DNA of 64,000 nt from Isoetes taiwanensis (lineage: Eukaryota; Streptophyta; Lycopodiopsida; Isoetales; Isoetaceae), in the NCBI GenBank assembly GCA_021234155.1, contig JAJEKV010000380.1:186001-250000 (forward strand), read 5' to 3'. Under the pieces are notes generated by a model. The model made no database searches and was not told the origin of the DNA. It was given only the letters and a program-made list of their open reading frames with translations. Position 1 is the first letter of the stretch; the number at the start of each line of letters is the position of its first letter. Positions 22,292 through 34,100 of the stretch are shown here, piece by piece. The position numbers were made by a program, and so were the translations under genes.

Positions 22292-24410
22292 TTTTTTTTT
22301 GAAGAATATAAGAATATATTAAACCACTAGAATGCGATCAAGTACAATGATAAGTGTGGTGCTAAGAAATGAAGCGCCCATCATGATCCACAATCTGTAG
22401 GAATGTCGACCAAATTTCCGCTTAACGTGTATGCACAAGCTTGAGACTTGGTAAGCACGCCACAACTTATGCCTCAAGATGGGAACCAACGGAAAAGGGC
22501 TAAGCATGCGCATTCTGAGAAAGACCTTCGCTCTCCGTCTTTTCCAAATCAGCCACAAAGCCACGCTCTGCAGATAGATGAAAACGCTGCGCCGCTTGGC
22601 CACTTCCCACTGGGGCTAGGAAAGACTCCCAAGAGAATCTTCGGACGCATAGTGAAGTCCCAAAGAGGGCTCTCACCCGGGACCAAGCTGCCCCTACCCT
22701 CGTGCATAGGACAAAGCGGGCTCAATGGTCTCACGTCACCTCCCACACAAAGGGCATGTTTCCGCTACACCGAGGCTTGAACCGTGGACTGGGACATTCA
22801 CCCCGAGGCTACGATTGCAAGATCCGCCACAAAAGGGGCATGGATTTTAGGAGGAGGCAATGTATTCCACGCCCACTTCCACATGGCGGGCCACTTACTC
22901 CCTCGGAAGCTTAAGCGACCACTTATCCGGCTAATAACGGTCCCTGGCGCTAGGAGCCCATAAGCCGATGCTACAAACCGAGATGCATCAAGTCCATCAG
23001 GCGACTTCCAAACGCGATTGACTTGAGAAGACAACCGCAATGGAATAGCATTGGCAATCCTGGCCCAAGTCCAGTATGTCCCACCTGAAGGCTAAATCTC
23101 TCCCTAAAAACTCCCACGGGCCGGATGACCCTCCCAATACCACGGTCATGGATGGATGTTACCCCTGCAGCAATCCATCGGCGCTGAGTACCTGGGTGTA
23201 GGGAAGAGGCCAAGGGAGATGCAGAGTCCAAGGGGACCCAAAGAAAGGGTGATGAGGCTACCATACACCTACTAGGGTCCAATGAAAAGAGAACCTTGAC
23301 CACCTTCGGACCCGGGGAGACCCTTAAGAAAAGGCGGAAGCATGAGGGAATGGCCGCAAATCCTCAAACAGAGCCCACGGCAACTGAGCCGGAATAGCTG
23401 GCTTCCTAAACACATTAGAGTGACGAAGCGATTGTGCCAATAGAGCCAAACCTGGGGATTGTTGCTCCTGCAACAAGCGCGGATGAATTTCAACACTGCT
23501 AACAACCGTGTGCAATGACACATCAAGCATACCCAAGCCCCGCCTGCACATGCTGGGACGCAGACACTTCCACCATGCGACCTTCATCGTAGCCCCCCTC
23601 CTCATTCCCTCCCCAAACAAAATTGCGAATGGTGTCATCCAACTCCTTAACCACACTTTCTGGTGCAAGTATGCAGGAGGTTGCGTAAACATGAGTGCTA
23701 CAGAGCAATGACTTGGCTATCAGAATCCTACCAGCCATGGTGAGTTTACTTCCCCTCCACCAATTCAAATCTTTGTTTAAGATTCTATAATGTCTCGCCA
23801 AATTGCCCTAGCATTAATGTCCAAGCCAAATGGTATGCCCTACTTGAGTTTGGCGGTTGTGTGTGGCGGTGTTAGAGCCCGTGGAAACCGACTCAACCAC
23901 GCAGAGGAGGTTCCTCCAAGCACTACATGGCCGAGCACTTCACCAGTTAAGCAAGCACCGAAGCTAAAAGAAAAGGCATCAAAATATTCTTGGCTGCACG
24001 GAGATTGGACTCATCCGCATGAAGAAAGAGGAATGTATCATCCCAAATTGACCGCAAATCTTTTGAGACCCATCATCCATCACGAAGACCTTGCACCACA
24101 TTGTCGCTTAATTGCCACCTAAAAAAGTTAGAGAGCTTGCCACTATAGTGAAACGAAAGGGGCCAGCGGGCATCCCCGCTTTAATGCCTCGCCCCAGAGA
24201 AGATTGAAGAGGTCTCACCCGACACCACAATGTAAGCCTAGCGGTCGTCGCGACTTCATAACCGTTTCCAAAACTAGGCCCCGACCCAAAGGCTGCATCA
24301 TATCGCTAAGAACTGCCCGGTGACCGCATCATAAGCCTTGTCAAAATCCAGCTTAAGAAAAACAAGGGGCTGCCTCATCCTACGAGCCCAATGCACTCCC
24401 TCAAAAGCAG
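22292..24410 (-). mobile_element. 5'-truncated LINE, reverse transcriptase remnant, with poly(A) and 12-bp TSD
   Basis: On the minus strand the element starts inside the reverse transcriptase (HCFEGVHWARRMR...FLKLDFDKAYDAV, about 24290-24410). It continues with the region after the YxDD box (LARHYRILNKDLNWWRGSKLTMAGRILIAKSLL, 23810-23700) and ends in an A run (T on plus, from 22292). The K-L-D-F-D-K-A-Y-D motif and L-N-W-W-R-G-x-x-L-T-M-A-G-R are characteristic of plant L1-clade LINEs. A 12-bp direct repeat immediately flanks both ends, which is the mark of target-primed insertion. Many stops and shifts make it inactive. It is a different subfamily from the LINE at 12.5-15.6 kb, being GC-richer with an A tail. 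Confidence 0.88.
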
Positions 24411-24422
24411 TGCTTTGGTGTT
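24411..24422. repeat. Target-site duplication of LINE (right)
   Basis: TGCTTTGGTGTT, identical to 22280-22291. Confidence 0.85.
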
Positions 24423-24663
24423 GCCTGTTGCCCTTAAACAGATGCCAAATTCAAAACCCTGAAACTCTAATCGTGAAAAAAGCAATACTGAGCAGCTAAC
24501 ATAATGGGTTTGCTTGTGCTGCATCATTTCACCAAATCCAAAGCCCTAGAACCATGCTAGTATGCAGATACTTCACTTTTCAATGTTTGAAAGATTGTCC
24601 CTCCTATATAAAGTTTGTTTCTTTTTCTATTCTCCTTTTATTTTCTTCCTTACTAATTCGATA

Positions 24664-24840
24664 GAAAGAAAGAATGAATGAATGGTTTTTATCGCCCACG
24701 GAGACCAATCGGCCTATGGGACCCAATGAAGGAGCGCACAAACTTATTATTGTCCGGGTTAAAAAACCCCATCCCAAAGGGTTTTCGAGTGAAAAACTGT
24801 GGCAGTAATAAGAATGCTGTCAAAATGTACAGGTATACAT
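24664..24840 (-). mobile_element. LINE 3'-end copy with (CATT)n/(CTTT)n tail
   Basis: The reverse complement matches 1100-1225 and 54404-54590: ...GTTTTTCACTCGAAAACC, TTAACCCGGACAATAAT, TTGGGTCCCATAGGCCG, ATTGGTCTCCGTGGGCG, then a tetranucleotide tail. This is the 3' UTR of the same LINE family, without coding sequence. Confidence 0.75.
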
Positions 24841-25103
24841 CGTCATGAAATATATGTATATATACATGCCAAGTGTGTGCCTGAAGACATAGCTGATCTC
24901 GCATATCCAAGTGACATGTGTGCAAGCTATTAATGCAGTTTTCATTATTTGATTTTTGTGCCAAGGGTGCTTGTTTCCACGTGTGCATGGAAGCTTTTAA
25001 TGAAAAAATCTTTCGCGATCCCAAATCTCCACAGAAATATGTGGCGAGATATTTTTCAGCCACAGAAATATTGAGCCCAATATGTATCATGAGCAGCAGA
25101 ATG

Positions 25104-25145
25104 TTTTTTTTTTTTTTAAGGCAAGGTATTTTTATATTTTATTAA
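25104..25145 (-). mobile_element. Possible retroposon 3' terminus
   Basis: A run of 14 T followed by AAGGCAAGGTATTTTTATATTTTATTAAT resembles the reverse complement of a LINE 3' end (compare the T run and GAAGAATATAAGAATATATTAA at 22292-22321). No target duplication or coding remnant was found. Confidence 0.3.
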
Positions 25146-28100
25146 TAGAAGTGGTCTAAAAACCTTATTACAAGACTCCTCAATGAGTCAGATAGGAAGA
25201 GTTATATCAGTCAATAGAACACATACAAGACAACACATAACAAAATATTATAGTACTTAGGTTGGAACCCTCTCAACCTCTTCTTCGCTCTAAGTACTAT
25301 ATGGGGCGCTACTGGTTTGCATTAGTATTAAAGCAGTGACCACAACCTTTTCTGCAGCAACAATTACTATGGAAGAAGGTTCTTTGCTTTTCCTCTGTTA
25401 TTGCTTTTGCACCTGTCCACATGCTTCTACTGAACCTCCAAAAAAGGACTGCTCGAAGATATAACAATTAAGGACAAAACACTCAGGTAGGCCATCACAG
25501 CCAATAATGTTATGCAAAAGGCCAGATTTTGCTGCGCATTTGCTTTGTTTTTTTACTGTGGTTTCTTCTAACAGGCGGTCTGGAGTATCGTCTAATTGAA
25601 AGGCAAGAAACAATACCTTGCTTGCCGAGACGATGCTTGCCAAGACAGTTCTTGCAGGCGCGAAACTGGAAAAACAAAAGCATAGAATAGAATAGAAGCC
25701 TTGGAAACGGAAACAAGCACCTCCAGAAACAAGAGGCAAGCTGGGGCAAGCAGGCAGCAAACTGGAATAGAGAGAAGGAAAGCAATAATTCCCACAATGC
25801 TAAAGAAGACGTTTAGAAGCATAGCATATACAGTACAAATTAAAGAAGAAAAACATCATATCCTAGCAAAATAGAGTTTTAAGAAGGCTAACAGAGTGCA
25901 GCCAAGCACATACAGGTTAATCTGTTATTTGTATAGGAGCTATTATGCGAAAAGCTCTTAGATAAGAGCTCATATTTGCACCCTGCTTCAATCCATGGTC
26001 TTTAAAAGTTACAAAAGACCGAACATGCTTACTTCCAACAATTGGAAAAAGCACTTTTCTATGCTCCATAAGCAGAAGCTAGAAATGTTGAACAGAAAAA
26101 AAAAGGGGCTCAGTAGAGCTGTGGCAGTCCAAAATCTCCAAGCTGGGTCCTTTTGGGTTCAGTAAAAAAATTCGGGGCAGTAGAACCCAGCAGAATTGGG
26201 CCATTCGAAAATATGCTAGGGCAGCTGGCATAACAAAAGCTCCATTGAAAAATAACTTTGTTTTACTCTAGCGGGCTTTGCTTACCTAAATCTAAGTAGT
26301 AGGTCAGTCTACATCACAAAAGAAGAGTTGAATACAAGGTATATCAAACCCTAGTGTGTAACACAAACAAAAGGAAGAGTTGATCCACATTCACATTGCC
26401 CCATAAACATTGATGCCCCTCATTTTCCCTTCAAACCCATCAATTAAACAGATCTATAATTTTGATTTCTAGACTTCAAAGGTTTTTTACACTAGAAGCA
26501 TCGTCTACGCAAGGCTACTAGGTCTCTATTCCCCTTCCCAATACAGGAGGTGCAACATGATCAACCAACATCGTATCATTTGATTATTCCAAGAATTGTA
26601 TCTCCTGAACTTATTTTGTGTTGTTCTTTTTCTTTTTTGTTTGTGCTTACAAATGGATCTCCTGTCCAATGTCTATTGTTACCCTATATCCTCCATTTTT
26701 TTAATAAACTTGCTACATTTAGTTTTTCTAGGTATATATGTTGCTTCCAATATGTTATGTTTTGTTTGATAGGGTTGAGCCCTTATTGCCATTATTACAT
26801 AGTACTATTTATTAATGTCGTAGATCTAGGTCCATAGCACAAACCAAGAACATAGAAGTTCTCTTCTAATATTGGCAGTAATTTTTTCTGTATGGTTGAA
26901 TTGTTCACCATATTGCTAAGTTGCAATATGTTTCGGCTGTTGGTAGACACATGTCTGAAACAAAGCGCATAGCAGTTTAATGAAAAATATTTTCTTTTCC
27001 TTTTTTTTCTTTTTTTGTGGAAAATCATCTGGGTCCAAATCTTGCATTTTGAAATGGTACAGATTCACTACTAAGCAAGGAACCATTATCAAATGTTGGA
27101 CATAAGCTAAAATGAATTAAGGAAGCTAAATTGAATTGAGTTGAAGAGTGACTTGAGGACCTTCTATAACCATCGACATCAAGTTGGTAAACTGCCGCGA
27201 TAAATTTTTTGTATAGTTAATCTATTCTCCATTTGCCAAAATTCGATGTGCCTTATTTGTTATGTGTTACGCGTTGAAAAGGATGGATATCTTATTGCCT
27301 ATGAGAGTTATGACACTTGGTTATTTCACAAAGTCGTGTCCTATATGCACACATATTTGAATAATTGGATTAAGCATCAATTGGTAAAACAAGTATATTT
27401 TTAGAATTTATTGGCTGCAAAAACGATTATCTTTCTTATCAATAAGTCTGCAATCCTTGTTCATTAGCTTATCACTAAAACAAGGGCAAAACTCAAGACA
27501 TTATCTCCTTTATGTAAACATATTAGTTCATTTTTAGCGTCTTAAGTTATGCTCCTCAACATCTTCCAATTATGTGATTTATGCATGCTCTTATTGCCTT
27601 ATGAAATTGCATTCTACTCTTGATGGCAACCTTGCTGAGCAAAACCTCTCTGCCACAACCTTGCTGATCAAAATTGCTTACCTTCGTTTCAACACCCCCT
27701 TTGTTTGTAGTGTCAAAAAGACTTGTAGAAAATCATTCTCAACATTTTTCTTTGCAATTTGTAGTTGTGTATCCCTCCATATTACATTTGATCTTGGGAG
27801 AATTACTAAACTGCCCTCATAGGTTGTAACAGAAGCGTTTAGAAAACAGCAACTTGATAGAACATTTCTATTCAAAATGAAAGCTTAAAGATATGTTTTG
27901 TCTCGAATCATATAATTGCAATCTAACAGACTGCAAGTATAGAAGAACGAATTTGATGACGTCCAGGGAGACAAGAAGTTGCAAGGAGTCAACATATCAC
28001 CTTCTACAAGTGGGGTTCTTTTCCGAATGAAGCAGCGCAAGTGCAAAATCACAATAAGCCTGAAGAGAATATTCCCTTATATGCATAAGATTGTACCTTC

Positions 28101-28283
28101 TTCTTCTTATGAAGAACAGCTCCAACAATATGAGCACAAGGGATCCCAGCTGCCATGCAAAATTTTGGAGACAGTTGGCTTCAACGACTTGTCTCAATCC
28201 ACCATCATTTTTGGTGCAAAACTCGGGGGTACTTTGATAAATACAAAAATTTGATGATGTATAGTGCATCAATATATTATATT
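25146..28283. other. No confirmed gene
   Basis: Overlapping minus frames at 25398-25822 (for example GLLHNIIGCDGLPECFVLN) look partly protein-like but shift frames and have no known domain. They might be remnant exons. The remainder is AT-rich and featureless by eye. Confidence 0.35.
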
Positions 28284-28291
28284 TATGTAAT
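28284..28291. repeat. Target-site duplication of MITE (left)
   Basis: TATGTAAT, repeated at 28431-28438. The preceding T also matches, so a 9-bp duplication is possible with a one-base shift. Confidence 0.85.
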
Positions 28292-28430
28292 AGGGAAAGT
28301 TCACCTCGAGAAGATTCCTCGAGGGAATTTCCTGAGGCGGAGCCGCCAGACGAGGCGGCGCCCAGGCGGCAAAGCCCCAGTGCCGCCGAGGGAATATTCC
28401 TGAGGGATCTTTAAGAGGTGAACTTTCCCT
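28292..28430. mobile_element. 139-bp MITE with GC-rich core
   Basis: Perfect 16-bp terminal inverted repeats (AGGGAAAGTTCACCTC at 28292-28307, complement at 28415-28430) are flanked by the 8-bp direct repeat TATGTAAT. The interior is strikingly GC-rich (GAGGCGG, GCCGCC, GGCGGCGCCC, CCGCCGAGGG) in an AT-rich surrounding and contains further partial complementarity (TCCTCGAGGGAAT / CCGAGGGAATATTCC). An 8-bp duplication suggests hAT-type, or alternatively P- or Merlin-type, transposition. No coding capacity. The intact repeats suggest a fairly recent insertion. Confidence 0.9.
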
Positions 28431-28433
28431 TAT

Positions 28434-29852
28434 GTAATGACCAGGAGGTTGAAATTTCCACCACTGCTCTGTTCAGTCGATCCTTCTGTATTTCTGTTTC
28501 CTTCAAATAATCCAAAGCTTTAACTACCCAAATCTCTTATATCCATGGAGCTAGTGTAGCTTGTATTTTTGCTAGTTTCTGGAGCATGGCCGTTCATTCT
28601 TTTTGCTGTACTGTGAAGGATCGCCCATTTCACCGAAATATTTGATGAAGAAAATGGTTGGTTTGCTTGTAAGCTCTCGCTATAAAACTTCAATTCTTGT
28701 TTTTCATCCAATGCATCAGTTGGGCCTAGAATTGAATATTCAAGCTTGAGCTTGATCACAAAAGGGGGACCTAACAAAGGCGACCAAGAACATATAAGAA
28801 CCGTTGTGCCTAGTCGATTTAAGAAAGTATGAAAGAAACCCAACAAGAAAAAGGGCTTATAAGGGTTAAATTTGAACGTTCCAGTACATTCTAGAGCCTT
28901 TCAGCCATGCAGAGAACGGCACTTCATTTTATAGCCATGCAAAAGAACGGAAACATAAAAAATTGCCATTCAAACCGAAATGCTTAACCATTCAACAAAA
29001 TGGCTATCATTTTTTAAAATTTCTAATTTTATGCACATTATGATATATATAATATTTTATTCTAATTATTTATATGTTAAATATTTTTTCATGCAAATAT
29101 CATATGTCATATCGTGTATGTATAATGTGTGCATGTACAAAATATTATCTAACTAACTATGTATTAAATAAATTTTTGATAAAAGATGAAGACATCGAAT
29201 GTCTATTGCTGACTACACTTGAGACCTTGATGTTTTTGTCATTATCAACACCTAGTTATGTAGATGATGATTATGAATGGATTTTTGCTAATTGGATGGA
29301 CCAAAAGCAACGTCGAGCTTTGCCATTGTAACTTTTTACTATGAATATATGGAGTCATAGAGTCGATAAGGCAAATTCATATCTGGTTAATTTGTTAATT
29401 TATAGTATTGAATGGCAGCCAAAAAATTTACCATGCAGCAGAATGGCAACGTTAAAAACTGCCATTCAAATCGAAAGGCAAGTTTTGGAAGTGCCCTTTA
29501 AAAGAACGGAAGGGCTGCCATGCAAATTTCACCCTTATACTGCCTTATACTGGCGATTTCGAAGAAGAAAACAAAACAAAGGCTTTGTGGGAATTTTCAG
29601 TGCAAAAATCTAAGTTGAAGCAGCCAAGAAAAGGAGCGGAACGAGAAGCCAACGATAGAGGTTTGGCCAGGTTATTGATAAGCGCCAGCAACAAGAACCC
29701 ACAGCCGGAGATGCTAGAACAAGCATTGATAGACAGATTGGGCAAACAGAGGAAACAGGGCAAGCGGAGGCGCCACTCCGCAAAACCCAGATGCCAATTA
29801 CACGATAAATTCCAACAAAATAATGCTGTAATTTCAACCTCCTGGTCATTAC
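28434..29852. repeat. 23-bp inverted repeats 1.4 kb apart
   Basis: The sequence at 28434-28456 (starts GTAATGACCAGGAGG) is the exact complement of 29830-29852. The interval (about 1.4 kb) contains no recognised coding domain. These could be the ends of a non-autonomous DNA transposon, but no target duplication is visible, partly because the 139-bp MITE landed directly at the left arm. Confidence 0.6.
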
Positions 29853-30326
29853 GTTGACCGAGTGCACTTTGGTAACTCTAGAAACATTGGGGTATTTTGG
29901 TAATTTTCCCTTTTGAGTTTTATTATGTATAATATATATAGCATGGCATAACACCAAAGCCGCCAGTCTACATGTTAAATTCCAGAAGTGTTTCAAGATG
30001 CACAGATGAGTCCCTTTACTTGGAGGCCAAAAACGTGCACACCACAATCATAAGCATTTACATACTTGATGGACTAGCGCATAAAGCTCAAGGTCGCATT
30101 TGATCCTCATGGTTGGCATTCTGCCTCACCATCTCCAAGTTTTTTTGGATGGATTTTGACATCCGATCATCACTTGAAGGTCTCATTAACTAAATAACAT
30201 CTACTTTATCCTCACGTGAATTTCAAATTTGTTGGACGTCATTTCTTCAAGAGGCTGCAATAGCAAGGTTAGCATTCCAACTGCTATGTTTAGTGCATGG
30301 AGGACCCTACTATCCAAAAACTCCAG

Positions 30327-31138
30327 ATCCCAGCAATTCCTGAAACAGAATGCACTATCCACAACATGCACAAATCATAAAAAACAGGAATCCTTGAAAA
30401 GCAATAGATGCAAATGTACACTATATCAGGGACCCCTTAATCCCTTCTCATCCATTTGAGCTAATATAGGTATTTCTCTCCTGATATGGGTAGAGCATAC
30501 CCTCCCGGTCGTCTTTCAGATTTCTTCAACTCATTAGTCGAACACTGCAGCATGACAGTGAGTTTTAGCATGCATGTGGCAACAGAAGGCAAATTATGTA
30601 ATTGGACAACTTCCTTGTATTCGTTTCTCATTCCTCTGATTTCTTTATAATCCAAAAAATGGTAAGTTGGCTGAGAGCCATCTATGCACCTCCTTAACCA
30701 CAACTGCTAAGGCCATTGGATATTGTGAGGAATCCCAGCAATTCCTGAAACAGAATGCACTATCCACAACATGCACAAATCATAAAAAACAGGAATCCTT
30801 GAAAAGCAATAGATGCAAATGTACACTATATCAGGGACCCCTTAATCCCTTCTCATCCATTTGAGCTAGATGTAGGTATTTCTCTCCTGATATGGGTAGA
30901 ACATACCCTCCCGGTCGTCTTTCAGATTTTGTCAACTCATTAGTCGAACACTGCAGCATGACAGTGAGTTTTAGCATGCATGTGGCAACAGAAGGCAAAT
31001 TATGTAATTGGACAACTTCCTTGTATTCGTTTCTCATTCCTCTGATTTCTTTATAATCCAAAAAATGGTAAGTTGGCTGAGAGCCATCTATGCACATCCT
31101 TAACCACAACTGCTGAGGCCATTGGATATTGTGAGGAA
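30327..31138. repeat. Tandem duplication of the INTS4/SIEL 3' end (2 x about 405 bp)
   Basis: Copy 1 (30327-30731) and copy 2 (30732-31138) are nearly identical head to tail. Differences include GAGCTAATATAGG versus GAGCTAGATGTAGG and a few substitutions. Copy 2 contains the last coding part and stop codon (30831-30833) of the minus-strand gene. Copy 1 therefore supplies a second, downstream, non-used version of its C-terminus (open at 30461-30703). Confidence 0.93.
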
Positions 31139-34100
31139 TCAAATGTATCATGATCCCCAAAGACAGTCCACATGTGAATCTTATAGGATGTTCAAAGCTA
31201 CTCCTTGGTACAGATAATGCTGCTTGAGTTTCCCTTATGCCATAAGAAACAGAAGGGACACCTGGCCAAAATGACATTGCAATATCTACTATGTCATTTG
31301 ACAGTTCCTCCCTTTCATGAATAATGTACTTCCTGGCTGCCTGAAGTGGAGATGGCAAACCTAGATCTTCTGAAATATGGATATGCAATGCATCTCGGAT
31401 AATGTCACATAAGTGCACGGACTGTGCTGTGGCAGTCTCCTTCTCAGTCGAAATCATTCGGCAAATTAGGCTGTATGCAAGGAGCTCGTACTGGCAATCT
31501 TTTTGGTCCGAATGCAGATCATTGAAACAGTAATGCATTCGTAATGAGAGTTCACCAAGTTTATAGAGCAGGTAATGACATGATCCAGAAGCCAAAGTCT
31601 TCACTTGGTCTCTGGTTGCCATTATGCAATCTCGAAATTTCACTATCAGTGACAAGCTCTGCAGGTACAACAAATTCCAACTCAAAACAGCAACATATCC
31701 TGTTTCTGTGGATCTTGAAAATTTGATATTCTTTCTGCACAAACTGGAAACCAATATAGATATATCAATGGGCAGATATCACACAGATAACTTAGAAAAT
31801 AAACACCTAATATGAATTGTTATCTACTCTGCAAACAACAAATTTCAAATTGTAGTTTTCCAAATCACATATGCAAGAAACCACACATGTTATTACTACG
31901 CAGCTTTTGTTCCTTTCACTTCTAACTATGCTCGCTAGCTAGGCAAGGTGTGGTATGGTGTGGAAATCTTTGATCTTCAAGTAGAAACTTCCACTTCATA
32001 GAATAGGTCCTGTCCACAAATCTATGTCACAATACTCACGTGCTGGCAAGCTCTGAAAGTTCTCGTATGCGTTGGCATTTGCAACTCCTCATACAGAAGC
32101 TTTTTATATTTTAAGTGAATAGGCAGTTTTGTGGTTAGACAAGCACGAACAAGCATTTAGATGGTATTTATTCCTATTCATGCAAAAAACACTGATCAAT
32201 AATTAAGTCTTTGAATGGCAAAAAATATCACCTACCTCAGAAGTTTTAGAGCCTCGCATGTCGCACCAGCTTCAAGGAAAATTTTGGCATTATGTGTTGT
32301 GGCCCTTATCTGTGCATTTAGGTCAGATAGTACGTCACTTGAGAAGTGTTGACTTTCAACTTTTGCCTTTTCATCAATTTGCATCATGATATTCTGATCA
32401 ATGCTAGAAGCAAAATCTGAATCAACTGAACTAGTTTCAAACTGCAGTGTACAACCCTTTGAACGTCTATAGGTCGTTGCCATACCATTTATAAAAGAAG
32501 TTTCTAATATTGGCACGTCAGGTGGGAGCTTATGCCTTATCACCCTTGCATTTATAAACACATCTGATGGCAGTAGTGAAATGATAGTTGGATTTTCATT
32601 TGCACAAGTCATGAAGAATACAAGTAATCCTTCAATTTTAGGATCACCAAGTCCATTCTCACCATTTATAACTAGCCGCATCTGCATAAATTTCAAAGTG
32701 AACACTTCAGCGGAAGAAAAGTAAATGATATTTCTACAAAATCAAATTCAGAAATAATAACAAAAACAGGCATAAAAGTACGGAATACCATGCAACTTCG
32801 ATGGCTTAACAATTTCAAAATTGCCAATTTCAAAATTGCCACCATATCCTAACAAACTCCCCATAATTGAACCAAACAGCAAAAAGGTCAAGATTAACCC
32901 GGCCAGCTTGTCAGAAATGTTAATATGGTGAGAGTATGCTCTGCATCTCTCAGATATTGTTACTCTGAGATCAGAATGCAGAAGAGAAATGTTGAACCAG
33001 GAGTGATGGATGAGTGATGGAAGTAGGAGACAGGAGCAAAAGTTCATGTGTGTATATCTGTGTTTGATATTCATGGTTTGGTCAACCATAGCAAATCCTA
33101 CATATACAATGAAATCATGCACATTTAAACCTAAACTTAATGATAATTCCATTTTGGGTATATGTATACAGGGAGAATTCATATTTGAGGCGAATGCTCT
33201 CAAAGGAATCCATAAATTTTTGTTACAGTTTTAATAATACATCATAAGAGAGACACACACAATTACTGAAATGCCTTTTGAGAACCCCCATAACAACTGA
33301 AACAGAAAGAAGACTAGCATGCGCACAAATTAAGAAACGGTCCAAATAACTGGATTGACAAAGTCCAATAGAAGAGGCTAGTTGCACGCACTTGCAATAT
33401 AGGATGACAAAGCAAAAATAAGTGCTGATGTAATATTCAACAGTTTTAATGTATTGTTTAGATGGTAGTTTGATCCATTACTACAGCAATGCAGTTCTAG
33501 ACAACACCTATTTTTAGTGCCCGAGTCAGCAACTTTCACAACCAGCATCTATCAACTTTACCTCTTGTAGAAGATCATCTAGAATAAATTCTGCATAACT
33601 TGCATGTGATGTCGCAAGCTTATGAAGTGATCTGAATGCCTTTTCTTTATCCTGTAGTCAAGATACATATCAAATGTGTCAGAAATAAATAGCAACTGCT
33701 GAAGCTGTGAATGACTAATGGATATGGAAACCATTGATTGGAAAAAAAGCTTTGCAAGCTCCAATAATTCTACTTCCTTGTCAACAAGTGCTTTCTCAAC
33801 TTCATAAGCTTATGACACGTGAAAATGTTATGAAATTTAGACATCATGGAACTGTGGAAAATGGCTGTTCAAGGAGCAAGCAATCCAGCTACAAACCTCA
33901 GGGTGGCGATCTGCATTCCTTAATAGGAACTGAATAGTTGAGCAAAAAGAAGCTGCACTTGGAAAAGTAACTGCAGCTAGCAGCTTATATCCACCATCCC
34001 TTAAATCAGCCGCATCTTCCAAAATGCCAAAAACCTGATAGCAAACCAACTATTTAGAACCAAATCAGAAGCATCATTACAATAGTTAACCCACCATATT

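Noticed and set aside
22448-23711. Several plus-strand frames of 60-110 codons
   Set aside because: They are antisense shadows of the GC-richer minus-strand LINE.
32748-33203. A possible extra exon of the INTS4/SIEL gene
   Set aside because: The flanking exons (33651-33562 and 32681-32236) join in phase without it, and its composition is not HEAT-like.
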